Origin: Shouchella rhizosphaerae
GTDB lineage: Bacteria; Bacillota; Bacilli; Bacillales; Bacillaceae_D
Direction of reading: 5' to 3'
Length of the DNA stretch: 64,000 bases
Assembly (NCBI RefSeq): GCF_900142675.1
Contig: NZ_FRBS01000004.1
Span: forward strand, 288,380 to 352,379
Each line of letters starts with the position of its first letter. Positions within the stretch are counted from its first letter, which is position 1. A model generated the notes under the pieces. It did not search any database. It saw only the letters and a list, made by a program, of their open reading frames with translations, and had not been told where the DNA came from. The position numbers were made by a program, and so were the translations under genes. Positions 47,044-55,556 of the stretch are shown here, piece after piece.

Positions 47044-47934
47044 TTGGCTAACAAATTTGAAAATTATGTTGACAGTATCCTTAATGAAGTCGAGCTGAAC
47101 AATCAAAATTATAACGATCTAAAAAGTGAAATTTTGACATATCTTAATGAGAAGAAAGAGTTTTACGAAGGCAAAGGCCTGGATTCAGATTCAGCAGCAG
47201 ACGCTTCTATCGAAGACTTTGGAGAAAGCAAAGAAGTAGGAAAGGATTTACTTAAAACTTATCTTCCTTATCGAAAAATTGCTCTAATAAGTGTCATCAT
47301 TTCCAGTTTTGTACTTAGCACATCTGTTTTTTTATATTCTTCTTTTTTCGCAAACTCTGTTCCTTTAATTTGGCTTTTTTTAATGCTAAGCTCAGCTGGA
47401 GTAACTAGCTATTTTTACTTTAAACCCCTTAAAACGGCTAAATATCGAGCTTTCTTTATAGGGTTTATGGTTGTTTTTTCTTTTATAAGCTTGATAGGTC
47501 AATTTTATCTTGAAGCAATAAAACACGATATAATATACATGATGTTGTTCGTATTATTAATAATTACGTTTGTCGCAATATTGACCAACATAGTAATTGG
47601 GGCAATTCATCAGCCTATCAGCTCTCGATTTCAAATTCTAAACACTACTCAAAGAAGAATAAATGTCTTGTTTAATCTAGTTAGTGGCATTGTTGTATTA
47701 GGGTACACCTCTTTAATTTCGGTAGGCTTCTTCATTTTTGGCGTGCCACCTAGCCTTGCTCCAATCACTTTTGTTTTATTCATTTTAGGTATATGGGTGA
47801 TTAGTCTTGTTTTTAGTCTTATTAAAGTAAATTTATCGATGGTAGGTAGATTATTACAGGTTGGAGTAGTCGCATTAGTTGTGAGCACTTTTTTCTCTCA
47901 AAAAATTATTGACGTAATTAACAATCTGTTCTAA
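47044..47934 (+). CDS. HAAS/DUF1700-type membrane protein
   Basis: The 296-residue protein starts at a TTG next to the PadR stop. Residues 1-75 form a soluble helical head (NYVDSILNEVELNNQNYNDLKSEILTYLNEKKEFYEGKG, ADASIEDFGESKEVGKDL) resembling the HAAS/permease-prefix domain, followed by six or seven hydrophobic helices in three pairs. Function unknown; in other Bacilli such PadR-coupled proteins are linked to envelope stress or antimicrobial response. It ends shortly before a terminator. Confidence 0.65.
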   Translation: MANKFENYVDSILNEVELNNQNYNDLKSEILTYLNEKKEFYEGKGLDSDSAADASIEDFGESKEVGKDLLKTYLPYRKIALISVIISSFVLSTSVFLYSSFFANSVPLIWLFLMLSSAGVTSYFYFKPLKTAKYRAFFIGFMVVFSFISLIGQFYLEAIKHDIIYMMLFVLLIITFVAILTNIVIGAIHQPISSRFQILNTTQRRINVLFNLVSGIVVLGYTSLISVGFFIFGVPPSLAPITFVLFILGIWVISLVFSLIKVNLSMVGRLLQVGVVALVVSTFFSQKIIDVINNLF

Positions 47935-47980
47935 AAATATCCCGTTTATAGAACGAGTGTTCTCTTTAAACATTTAGAAC

Positions 47981-48037
47981 CAAAACCTACCTATCTTCTT
48001 TCTCTTTGATCACAGGTTGGCTGGTTTTGGTTTTATT
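47981..48037 (+). terminator. Terminator of PadR operon
   Basis: ACCAAAACC near 47981 pairs with GGTTTTGGT near 48025-48033, followed by TTTATT. The stem is nine base pairs with a long loop. Confidence 0.5.
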
Positions 48038-48109
48038 CCTGTCAAGGTAACACCAATAAATTACCCGTTTCTGCGTTGATTTTCCTAGGTCTTTGATGGT
48101 CACAGGCAT

Positions 48110-48313
48110 ATGAATTTTCCAGAATATGTCCCCGCTTCAGCGTGCGAAACCGCAATTAATGTCCTATGTGGAATTGGTGGCAGATCAGCGTGTAATGCCG
48201 CATGTCGTGCCATCCCAATTATAGGTCTCTTACTTGGTTTTACTATATATGGAAGTTTATGTGCTGCAATTACTGCAGATGGGTGTAACGCAGCTAAAAG
48301 ACGATTCTGCTAA
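48110..48313 (+). CDS. Seven-Cys halocin C8-like peptide, possible displaced bacteriocin tail
   Basis: The 67-residue frame starts at ATG 48110 without a good ribosome site. Seven cysteines at 12, 20, 28, 32, 51, 59 and 67 surround hydrophobic glycine-rich segments (AINVLCGIGGRSACNAACRA, IPIIGLLLGFTIYGSLCAAI, TADGCNAAKRRFC), the composition of halocin C8-like bacteriocin domains. In that family the bacteriocin is cut from the C-terminus of a larger precursor whose N-terminal part is immunity. Here no precursor N-terminus is in frame: a TAG stop lies 21 bases upstream. So this is either a leaderless bacteriocin or an orphan C-terminal cassette. Confidence 0.5.
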   Translation: MNFPEYVPASACETAINVLCGIGGRSACNAACRAIPIIGLLLGFTIYGSLCAAITADGCNAAKRRFC

Positions 48314-48339
48314 ATTTTACATGAAAGGATGTGAGAAAG

Positions 48340-48501
48340 ATGAAGTTGATAGCAAGTAAAGATACATCTGATAAGTATTCAGAAGTTCATTTTTACTTTT
48401 ATAAAGTGTTAAACGTCCTTTCTTTCAAAAAATCAAAGCACCTCCGGAAAAAAATTTTAGTAATTGATGAGCATTTGAAATCAAGAAAGAAAAATTATTA
48501 A
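48340..48501 (+). CDS. Hypothetical basic 53-residue protein
   Basis: ATG at 48340 with AAAGGA nine bases upstream. The peptide is very basic (15 Lys/Arg, mostly in the second half, FKKSKHLRKKILVIDEHLKSRKKNY) and has no membrane helix. It begins 26 bases after the halocin-like peptide and is followed by a terminator, so it may be its partner, for example a small immunity protein. No family recognised. Confidence 0.45.
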   Translation: MKLIASKDTSDKYSEVHFYFYKVLNVLSFKKSKHLRKKILVIDEHLKSRKKNY

Positions 48502-48526
48502 AATGCAGCTGTTTCAGACCATAGAC

Positions 48527-48562
48527 AAAACGCCTTTGAGGAATGAATCCCAAAGGCGTTTT
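48527..48562 (+). terminator. Terminator after the bacteriocin-like genes
   Basis: AAAACGCCTTTG at 48527-48538 pairs with CAAAGGCGTTTT at 48551-48562. Confidence 0.8.
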
Positions 48563-48567
48563 GTTGA

Positions 48568-49075
48568 TCAAAAAGATGTGGAATGACTTTGGAGTTGGAG
48601 GAGTGTTCCCCCTTTAAACTTCAGATGGCTAATTTTTAAAGTTCGTCGCAGCAAAAACAAGCATCGCCTGCATTGAACTTTTCCCAACCCTTTCAGGTTA
48701 ATCCAACGCAGACCATGCTTTTGTTTCAGATCAGCAAAGACACGATCAATTGTTTTTTCGGATATAGCCTTTAGGGGGCATTGGGCGTTATACGGCATGA
48801 CTGGATGAACGCCTTCTTCTAGAAGCTTTTTGGCAATGGTCGGCGTTTTAAAGCCCGCCCCGCCCTGCTACAATCTTCGGTCGGCACACCGTGTCTTTCA
48901 ATTGATCAAACAGGTCTTGGAAAACTTGGCTGGCGTGGATATTTGCTGGTTTCACCATGATTCCCAGAATAAATCCAGGCATCACACGCCGTATGGAAGC
49001 TATAAGTCTGTCGACTGTCTCGGTAATATCGAGACAGTGTCGACAGGCTAAACAGACTGCATTCCGCGATCTGTT
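48568..49075 (-). mobile_element. IS1182-family transposase remnant
   Basis: The minus strand keeps the C-terminal part of an IS1182-type DDE transposase in pieces: FILGIMVKPANIHASQVFQD with QLKDTVCRPKIVA near 48900-48980, then after a frame break YNAQCPLKAISEKTIDRVF and ADLKQKHGLRWINLKGLGKVQ at 48640-48798. The frames are shifted and stop-interrupted, and the 5' half is gone. It abuts the 3' end of the bmrD-like gene, and the halocin-like genes lie on its other side, so it marks a junction of acquired DNA. An inverted repeat at about 49011-49045 lies inside it. Confidence 0.75.
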
Positions 49076-49081
49076 TCCATT

Positions 49082-51079
49082 TTACACAGCTTGCCCTTGC
49101 TGCAAATAGTACATGTGGGCATACGTCCCGCCTGCAGCCAATAGCTCTTCGTGAGTGCCTTTTTCTAGAATCGTGCCCCGGTCGAGCACAATGATCTGGT
49201 CCGCATCTTTGATGGTGGACAATCGATGGGCAATCACAAACGTCGTCCGGTTCGCCTTCAACGATTCCAATCCGCGCTGAATGATCATTTCCGTTTCCGT
49301 GTCAATGCTCGACGTAGCTTCATCCAAAACGAGAATGGCTGGGTCCGCGACTAGAGCGCGGGCAAAGCTGACAAGCTGCCGCTGTCCACTTGATAAAGTA
49401 CTGCCCTTTTCCGATACTTCTTCATCTAAGCCATTCGTCAGTTTGGCAAACACGTCCTCTCCGCCAACAAGGCGAACGGCTTCCTCAATTTCAGCCCGTG
49501 TCGCGTCAGGCCGCCCATAGGCGATATTTTCGGCAATGGTGCCTGAGAACAAGTATGGTTCTTGGAGAACAATGCCCATATGTGCCCGCATTGCTTGGGG
49601 CGATAGTGTTTTCGTATTGACACCATCGATCGAAATCGTCCCAGTCTGCGGATCATAGAAGCGGAACAGCAAGTTGATAATCGAACTTTTTCCAGACCCT
49701 GTATGGCCGACAAGGGCAACCGTATCGCCAGGCTTTGCGCGAAACGACAGGCCTTTCAGGACAGGCTCGCCGTCTTTGTAAGAAAAACGGACATCCGTGA
49801 ACGCTACTTCACCTTTAAAACGCGGAATTTCACTATCATCCACGTCTCTTCCTTCTTCATCCATTAATTCAAATACCCGTGTACCAGCTGCACGGGCTTG
49901 CTCCAAATTAGCAAGCTGATTAATAATTTGGTTAACTGGCTCAAACAGACGATTGATATAATCCACAAACGCATACAGCACGCCAAGTGTTAAAAAACCT
50001 GCTGTTCCGCCAGAAATCCACCAAATCAACCCCACAAACACCACATTTTTGACAACAAACGTCAAATTGTGGGATGTTAATGAATTGAGTTTAAGCAGTT
50101 TTGCTTGATACGTATAATGCTCTTCGTTTAACTTTTCAAACGCGGCTTCTGTTTTTGGTTCTTGGCGAAATGCTTGGATAATGCTCATGCCTTGGACTGC
50201 TTCGTTCATTGCAGCGTTAATTTCCGCATTTTTGGCGCGGATTTTCCGGTTATAGCCTGCAGCAAATTTACGGTACACTTTAAACCAAGCATACAAAATC
50301 GGCAATAGCACAAGCGCCATTAGCGCCAAACGCCAATCAAGGATAAACAAAGCAACATAAATGCCGGCAATGTAGATGCCACTTGAGAAAAAGTTGGCGA
50401 GCACGGTCATATACAACTCACGAATTGCTTCGGTGTCATTCGTAATGCGGGCAACAATTTTCCCAGCAGGCTGATGGTCAAAAAAGCGTACAGGTACTCG
50501 GGAAAGCTGGCCAAATACATCAACCCGCATCCGCTGGATAATGCGGTGCGCTGCTTTCTTTAAATAGTAACTTTGGCCGTAGCGGAAGAAGGAAGCGACA
50601 AACACAATCCCTAGGTAAAGCAACAGCCAGTTGATAATAAGCGGGATTTCCGGCGAATAAAACGCAAGCACTTCGGAAGCCGACAACGGTTCCGCTTCCG
50701 CTGTATAAACGTCTCCCCCTGCTTCAATCCTCAGCTCTCCGTCTTGAAAAGAACGACTTCCATCAAGAGGAAGTGGCTCTTCCGTAAAGTAAAACGACGT
50801 GCCGATTTGCATAATTTGTATAGGTTCGCCTTGGATGTGGCTGCTATCGGCGTAGGCTTCCCGTGTGTAATAGGCGCCGTTATACGAGACTGCCTGGCTG
50901 CCTGCTTCGGTCTCATACCAAGGCTCTTCAATTCCTGAAATATGGCGGTCAATCACTGTTTTTGCAATAAAAGGCCCCGTCAACTCTGCTGCTACAGCGA
51001 CGGCTAACATAAGCAAAGCAGTCATAATTGTCCACTTGCTTGTTAACGCATAACGAACGAGCCGTTTTTCCGTACTCAT
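49082..51079 (-). CDS. bmrD: Heterodimeric ABC multidrug exporter, BmrD-like subunit
   Basis: The 665-residue half-transporter has six membrane helices with a large insertion after helix 1 (about residues 45-125, the extracellular domain typical of BmrD/YheH), then an ATPase domain with Walker A GHTGSGKSS, signature LSSGQRQL and Walker B LVLDEATSSID, including the catalytic Glu. Length matches Bacillus subtilis BmrD (673). It overlaps bmrC by four bases and pairs with it into a drug exporter with one consensus ATP site. Confidence 0.88.
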   Translation of the reverse strand: MSTEKRLVRYALTSKWTIMTALLMLAVAVAAELTGPFIAKTVIDRHISGIEEPWYETEAGSQAVSYNGAYYTREAYADSSHIQGEPIQIMQIGTSFYFTEEPLPLDGSRSFQDGELRIEAGGDVYTAEAEPLSASEVLAFYSPEIPLIINWLLLYLGIVFVASFFRYGQSYYLKKAAHRIIQRMRVDVFGQLSRVPVRFFDHQPAGKIVARITNDTEAIRELYMTVLANFFSSGIYIAGIYVALFILDWRLALMALVLLPILYAWFKVYRKFAAGYNRKIRAKNAEINAAMNEAVQGMSIIQAFRQEPKTEAAFEKLNEEHYTYQAKLLKLNSLTSHNLTFVVKNVVFVGLIWWISGGTAGFLTLGVLYAFVDYINRLFEPVNQIINQLANLEQARAAGTRVFELMDEEGRDVDDSEIPRFKGEVAFTDVRFSYKDGEPVLKGLSFRAKPGDTVALVGHTGSGKSSIINLLFRFYDPQTGTISIDGVNTKTLSPQAMRAHMGIVLQEPYLFSGTIAENIAYGRPDATRAEIEEAVRLVGGEDVFAKLTNGLDEEVSEKGSTLSSGQRQLVSFARALVADPAILVLDEATSSIDTETEMIIQRGLESLKANRTTFVIAHRLSTIKDADQIIVLDRGTILEKGTHEELLAAGGTYAHMYYLQQGQAV

Positions 51080-52827
51080 ATATTCACCTCCTCTTCACCA
51101 AGCGATTGGTTCCTAACTTGCTCTGCATACCAGCCGCCTTCTTCCATTAATTGCGCATGGGTGCCCCGCTCTACTACTTTTCCGTCTTCAAGGACAATGA
51201 TTTGATCGGCATGTTCAACCGCGGACATCCGGTGCGTTGTAATAATGGTTGTTTGGCCAGCACGTTCCTTTTGGATGTTGGCAACGATCTTCGCCTCTGT
51301 TTTAGCATCGACAGCTGACAACGAATCATCCAAAATTAACAGTTCCGGCTTTGTCACGAGCGCACGTGCAATCGAAATCCGTTGCTTTTGTCCACCAGAT
51401 AAAGACACGCCATTCTCGCCAACGAGCGTATCAAGCCCCTCAGGCAAAAAAGCGAGGTCTTGGGCGAAAGCCGAAGCTTCGATTGCTTCGTTTAACTGAG
51501 CCTCTGTGGCACCATCAGCAGCAAATAGAATGTTCTCACGCACTGATTTGGAAAAGAGCACATGATCTTGCGGCACATAACCGATCGCACCGCGTATTTC
51601 TTCTTGAGGCAAATCAGCAATCGACACACCCGCAAAAGAAATGTCACCGCTTAGTCCTGGATAATACTTCATTAATTGTTTCACAAGCGTCGACTTGCCG
51701 CTCCCCGTCTTTCCGACAATTCCAAGCGTTTCCCCTTTGTTGATTGTCAGGGAGACGCTTTCCAACTGATTTCCTTTTGCGCCTGGATATGAAAAGCTGA
51801 CTTTTTCATATCGGATCGGCAAATGGTGGCCAAGGCCTTCAACAGGCGCATCCGGCGCTTGAACCGCTTTTTCAACCGTTAACGTATCGTTGACACGGTC
51901 ATAAGAAGCACCACCACGTTGCATAATGTTAACCAATTCACCAATTGCAAACATTGGCCAAATTAACATCCCTAAGTACATGTTAAATGTAACGATTTGT
52001 CCGAGCGTCACTTGTTGGTGGAACACCAAATAAGCACCGTAGCCAAGCCCGATCACATAACTTAAGCCAACGACCATATTGACAACAGGGTCAAAAAACG
52101 ACTCAACACGCGCCACTTGCATGTACCGCTTGTATACGTCGTTGCTCTTTTCGGCAAATAATTTCTCGTCACGACGCTCGCTCCGAAAGGCCCGGATAAC
52201 GCGCATGCCTGCCACTGACTCAAGCACACGGTTGTTCAAATCACCGAACGCCTCTTGTGCTTTTGAAAAACGGGAATGGATCATACTCCCTAAAACCGTG
52301 ACGACTAACGCGATCAGCGGCAACGGCGCAACGGCCGCCAGCGTCAGACGCCAATCAATCAAAAGAACCATCGCAGCAAGCAAGATCCCCATAAATAAGA
52401 CCGAATCCAACAATGTCAGAATGCCGAATCCAGCAGTCATCGAAATGGCCTTCATGTCATTCGTTCCACGGGCAAGCAAATCGCCTGTTTTCCGCTTCTC
52501 GAAAAACGGCGGATCCATCGCAAACAAATGGCGCATAAAACGGGAACGCAATTTCCGTTCCAAAATAAAAGCGCCGCCAAACAGTTGCTGCATCCAAATA
52601 AAACTAATCCAATAACTAGCTATAATGATAACAACCAACAGCGCTATCAAGCTAAAAGCATACGAATAAGACAATGCACCGCGCTGGAACGCGTCCACCG
52701 CTTCCCCAATTAATAAAGCGGGCATCAAATCAACAACGCTGACTACAAGTAGCAATACAACCGCTGCGGTGTACCGTTTTTTTTGTTCTTTAAAAAACCA
52801 GGCCAATTGCTTCAATACACGAAACAT
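51076..52827 (-). CDS. bmrC: Heterodimeric ABC multidrug exporter, BmrC-like subunit
   Basis: The 583-residue half-transporter has six membrane helices and an ATPase domain with Walker A GKTGSGKST, signature LSGGQKQR and Walker B LLILDDSLSAVD, where Asp replaces the catalytic Glu; this is the degenerate site of BmrC (YheI, 585 residues). The start MFRVLKQLAWFFKEQKKRY fits the family. Expression seems controlled by the leader peptide and terminator at 52982-53162, as antibiotics that stall ribosomes induce bmrCD in Bacillus subtilis. Confidence 0.88.
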   Translation of the reverse strand: MFRVLKQLAWFFKEQKKRYTAAVVLLLVVSVVDLMPALLIGEAVDAFQRGALSYSYAFSLIALLVVIIIASYWISFIWMQQLFGGAFILERKLRSRFMRHLFAMDPPFFEKRKTGDLLARGTNDMKAISMTAGFGILTLLDSVLFMGILLAAMVLLIDWRLTLAAVAPLPLIALVVTVLGSMIHSRFSKAQEAFGDLNNRVLESVAGMRVIRAFRSERRDEKLFAEKSNDVYKRYMQVARVESFFDPVVNMVVGLSYVIGLGYGAYLVFHQQVTLGQIVTFNMYLGMLIWPMFAIGELVNIMQRGGASYDRVNDTLTVEKAVQAPDAPVEGLGHHLPIRYEKVSFSYPGAKGNQLESVSLTINKGETLGIVGKTGSGKSTLVKQLMKYYPGLSGDISFAGVSIADLPQEEIRGAIGYVPQDHVLFSKSVRENILFAADGATEAQLNEAIEASAFAQDLAFLPEGLDTLVGENGVSLSGGQKQRISIARALVTKPELLILDDSLSAVDAKTEAKIVANIQKERAGQTTIITTHRMSAVEHADQIIVLEDGKVVERGTHAQLMEEGGWYAEQVRNQSLGEEEVNI

Positions 52828-52869
52828 TTTTTCTCACTTCTCTCTATTCAAACTTTGATCATTGCTTTG

Positions 52870-52932
52870 CTATCCACCCTCTAGCTCCCCTAAATCAAGC
52901 AAAAGTGGAATTCGGCTCATCAACCTATTCAC
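52870..52932 (-). CDS. Possible second leader peptide before bmrC (20 aa)
   Basis: GTG at 52932 stands eight bases after a perfect AAGGAGG and opens a 20-codon frame (VNRLMSRIPLLLDLGELEGG) that stops 42 bases before bmrC. The bmrC ribosome site itself is weak (AGAAGTGAG), so translation of this frame may help expose it. Function inferred from position and the strong ribosome site only. Confidence 0.45.
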   Translation of the reverse strand: MNRLMSRIPLLLDLGELEGG

Positions 52933-52981
52933 ATGTTGTTCCTCCTTTTTATTTCCTTTTATTCCCAATCATTTTGCCTAC

Positions 52982-53011
52982 AAAAAAGACGCTGCGGCAT
53001 GCCGCAACGTC
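52982..53011 (-). terminator. Attenuator terminator upstream of bmrCD
   Basis: On the minus strand GACGTTGCGGCATGCCGCAGCGTC (24-base self-complementary stem at 53011-52988, one bulged pair) is followed by TTTTTT at 52987-52982. It lies between the 27-residue leader frame and bmrC. Confidence 0.85.
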
Positions 53012-53078
53012 ACTTATGTAAGCATATACGTGTGCAAAGGCGCGCTGATAGGCGCAGCCTCGTTTTGAAAGACGCAAC

Positions 53079-53162
53079 CTACCGATGAAAAGGCAGCTCG
53101 CCGACGAGACAAACGCAGTATTCCGTTTTTAACCGTGCAGTACCAAAAACATTACGTGTCAC
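53079..53162 (-). CDS. BmrB-like regulatory leader peptide (27 aa)
   Basis: GTG at 53162 behind AAAGGGGATG opens a 27-codon frame (TRNVFGTARLKTEYC then VCLVGELPFHR) that ends 68 bases before the terminator stem. Between its stop and the terminator lie GC-rich segments (GGCTGCGCC, CAGCGCGCC) that could form competing stems. This is the layout of ribosome-mediated attenuation: antibiotic-stalled ribosomes in the leader would prevent the terminator and switch on bmrCD, as described for bmrB in Bacillus subtilis. A TATAAA box at 53197-53202 is a candidate -10. Confidence 0.6.
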   Translation of the reverse strand: MTRNVFGTARLKTEYCVCLVGELPFHR

Positions 53163-53621
53163 TTGTCTCATCCCCTTTCAAAAAAGTAAAAAGCTGTTTA
53201 TAGCTTACCTGATTTATCTGATAAAAAGCAAGAAGTTTTTGCAAGGTGGTTTGTCATTGCGACCGGTTCTTTCTTAAGCGATTAGAATCATGAATACCCC
53301 TATCCCAATCTGAAGAAATATAAAAAATCGATTCATCACCAGATTACGTAATGGTAAAAATCATGATGTAAGAAAAGAATCAATTACTTCTCGTCACAAA
53401 AATGTTTTATAAACTGCATTAAAAAAGTGTCTATACGTTGCTGCTTTAAATCAACTGCATCCAAAAGCCGTAAATTTTCTCTCATAGAATTAGTACTACC
53501 GCTTTAAGGATTTTTTTAAGTTGGTTATGTGAGACCGATCCTCACCATAATTTATGATAGATAAAAATAAGTTTATTGAGACTAAATAACAATAAAAATA
53601 TTGGTAGCTTTGAAAAGGAGA
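53163..53621. other. Intergenic stretch between bmrCD leader and TnpB remnant
   Basis: About 460 AT-rich bases without a supported gene. The left end holds the presumed bmrCD promoter. The right part contains no transposase A gene and no palindromic IS605 end that I can recognise. Confidence 0.4.
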
Positions 53622-54117
53622 GAAGCCCCCTACTCCTGCCAAGTACAAAAAAGAGTATGAGTGGTTGAAAGAAGTAGATTCATTAGCGTTAGCGAACGCA
53701 CAACTTAATTTGAAGAAGGCATATAGAGCCTTCTTCAAAGGACGCACCAAGTTCCCAAAATTCAAAAGGAAGCGTCATAAACAAAGCTATACAACGAATA
53801 TCGTAAAAGGGAATATTCAATTGTTAGATGGTCATATCAAATCACCTAAAGTAAAAATGGGCAAAATCAGACAACATTGAGAAATCCCTTCAGCATACAA
53901 ACTCAAATCGTGCACGATTTCGATGACTTCATCAGATTCTTACAGAGTACGAGAAGGAGATTGAGAGTAAGGAAATGAAAAAAGTGGTTGGATTAGATTT
54001 TGCAATGAACGGGTTATTTGTCGATAGCGAAGGGAAGAAAGCCAATCACCCACGTTTCTATCGTCAAATGCTGGATCGATTAGCAAAAGAACAACGCAAA
54101 CTATCATCCCCTATAAC
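53622..54117 (+). pseudogene. IS605-family TnpB (OrfB) remnant
   Basis: The plus strand shows KYKKEYEWLKEVDSLALANA, QLNLKKAYRAFFKGRTKFPKFKRKR and TTNIVKGNIQLL, then a frame break at a TGA (53878), and in another frame EMKKVVGLDFAMNGLFVDSEGKK, which includes the first RuvC Asp (GLDFAMNG) of TnpB. The N-terminus, the remaining RuvC parts and the zinc ribbon are missing. It is a decayed fragment of the RNA-guided nuclease family with no intact copy or tnpA nearby. Confidence 0.8.
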
Positions 54118-54289
54118 AACTTGAGACAGTAGCCTCAAAAGATACTATGTTTATCCATTAAAGCTCTCCCCCCTAGAGTCTTATTTATAGTTCCTAGTAC
54201 TTCCAATTCAAAAATAGCCTTTAAATTAAACCATTATACGACTGAACGGAAATTATTCTACTTAAAAATAGTCTATTTTTAAGAAATGC

Positions 54290-54318
54290 TTGACAATTTA
54301 AAATACGAATTTTATAAT
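54290..54318 (+). promoter_or_regulatory. Perfect consensus sigma-A promoter
   Basis: TTGACA at 54290-54295 and TATAAT at 54313-54318 with exactly 17 bases between them. It points at the 370-residue gene at 54380, leaving a 55-base AT-rich leader with an AGGAGGAG ribosome site. This is the strongest promoter-like sequence in the window. Confidence 0.85.
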
Positions 54319-54379
54319 AAGCACAGTTGATAATTGATTTATTATTATTAACAATAAAAATTATTCAGGAGGAGATTCT

Positions 54380-55492
54380 GTGGCTGTTGAACAAGTGAGA
54401 GGTTTTGTGCAAAATGACGGAAATTTTTGTCAGTTAGATTTGCAAGACAAAAATTTTAATGGCCCTATTATGAGAATTGAAACCTTCAGGTGCAGTCAAC
54501 CAGAAGGAGAATACGGGGTAACTGGCGCTGGAACTAAGGTAAAAGATTTAGCCGGCATTGATCACTTAACTCCAGAGAGTAATAGGATTTTCCGTCATGT
54601 ATTCTCAGTAGGCTACGATCCAACAAAGCTAAAAGCTACACTTGAAATACGCGAAACCTTCACTGAATCCGGGAAGTGGGAAATAAGAACAAGAGATCTT
54701 GATCCCGAAAGCGCAAGTTTTGGAACTATTTTACTTGCTTACATCTCACCGGTCGAAAATAATGTTTATCACCTCAGATACGAACTCCTAACTAAACCAT
54801 CTGTAACCCCCATCTTAGTAAGCTCACCACTAACTGCTTCTATAACTGAAATTGCAAAAGGCTTGCCAGACATTGGATCTCCTGTAGAAGAATTAGGTGA
54901 AATTGATACCCAATTTAATGGAAACCCGTTAGACGGGCTAATAAATTGGACAACAGAGTCTCAAAAAGCGCAAGAACTATTTAAAAACTTTTCCGCTATT
55001 TTTCAGAAAGCCCCGTTCACTCAATGGACAGAAAATGTGAAAGTCTACGAACGAATGGGCGATTTTAGGGATAAATGCATCCATCCAGGCACAAATCTAA
55101 CTGGTCCACATAGACAATTGGCTTCCGAATTTGTCATGATTCGTGCATACCGCTCTTCCCTAACAGGACTCGCTCCGGTTTTTGATGCCGATATGGCTAA
55201 AGGGGCAGAAGATTTGTGGGACAGCCAAGACCCACTTTCTATTGATACAAAGCCAGGAGTGTATACTGTGTTTCTGAGCGCTTACATTTTAAATGTGGGT
55301 ATTCATAAATTAGGCTTGGATAAAGTTCACAGCGACTACGGTGGAGTACCAATGAAGCTTGCTCCTGGAAGTAAATTAGAAACAGGAATTAATCCAATTG
55401 TCGATAGTAGGAGAGCCAACCAGACAATTGCAGAGATTGCATACGCGCTCTTTTTATCTCCTACCGCTCACAAAGAGAAAGTACTTTTATAA
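54380..55492 (+). CDS. Unknown 370-residue protein
   Basis: GTG start behind AGGAGGAGATT. No family is recognised. The N-terminal half (1-150) alternates short charged and hydrophobic segments suggestive of beta structure; the C-terminal half is helical (PLDGLINWTTESQKAQELFKNFSAIF, HRQLASEFVMIRAYRSSLTGL, TVFLSAYILNVGIHKLGLDKV). There is no signal peptide or membrane helix, so it is cytosolic. It is followed after 64 bases by an MFS exporter under the same consensus promoter, so synthesis or modification of an exported small molecule is possible, but this is a guess from context. Base composition is AT-richer than the core genes, suggesting acquisition. Confidence 0.6.
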   Translation: MAVEQVRGFVQNDGNFCQLDLQDKNFNGPIMRIETFRCSQPEGEYGVTGAGTKVKDLAGIDHLTPESNRIFRHVFSVGYDPTKLKATLEIRETFTESGKWEIRTRDLDPESASFGTILLAYISPVENNVYHLRYELLTKPSVTPILVSSPLTASITEIAKGLPDIGSPVEELGEIDTQFNGNPLDGLINWTTESQKAQELFKNFSAIFQKAPFTQWTENVKVYERMGDFRDKCIHPGTNLTGPHRQLASEFVMIRAYRSSLTGLAPVFDADMAKGAEDLWDSQDPLSIDTKPGVYTVFLSAYILNVGIHKLGLDKVHSDYGGVPMKLAPGSKLETGINPIVDSRRANQTIAEIAYALFLSPTAHKEKVLL

Positions 55493-55556
55493 AATTGGGT
55501 AATACAGGATATAAGAAGGTTTATATCCTGTATTACTAAGTCAAAGAGGGGATTTT

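Noticed and set aside
53622-54117. Active TnpB with guide RNA
   Set aside because: The frame is broken at 53878 and the C-terminal RuvC parts and zinc ribbon are missing.
54322-54360. Possible Fur box in the leader of the 370-residue gene (TGATAATTGATTTATTATTATTA)
   Set aside because: Only the first half matches the Fur consensus well; AT-rich leaders give such matches by chance.
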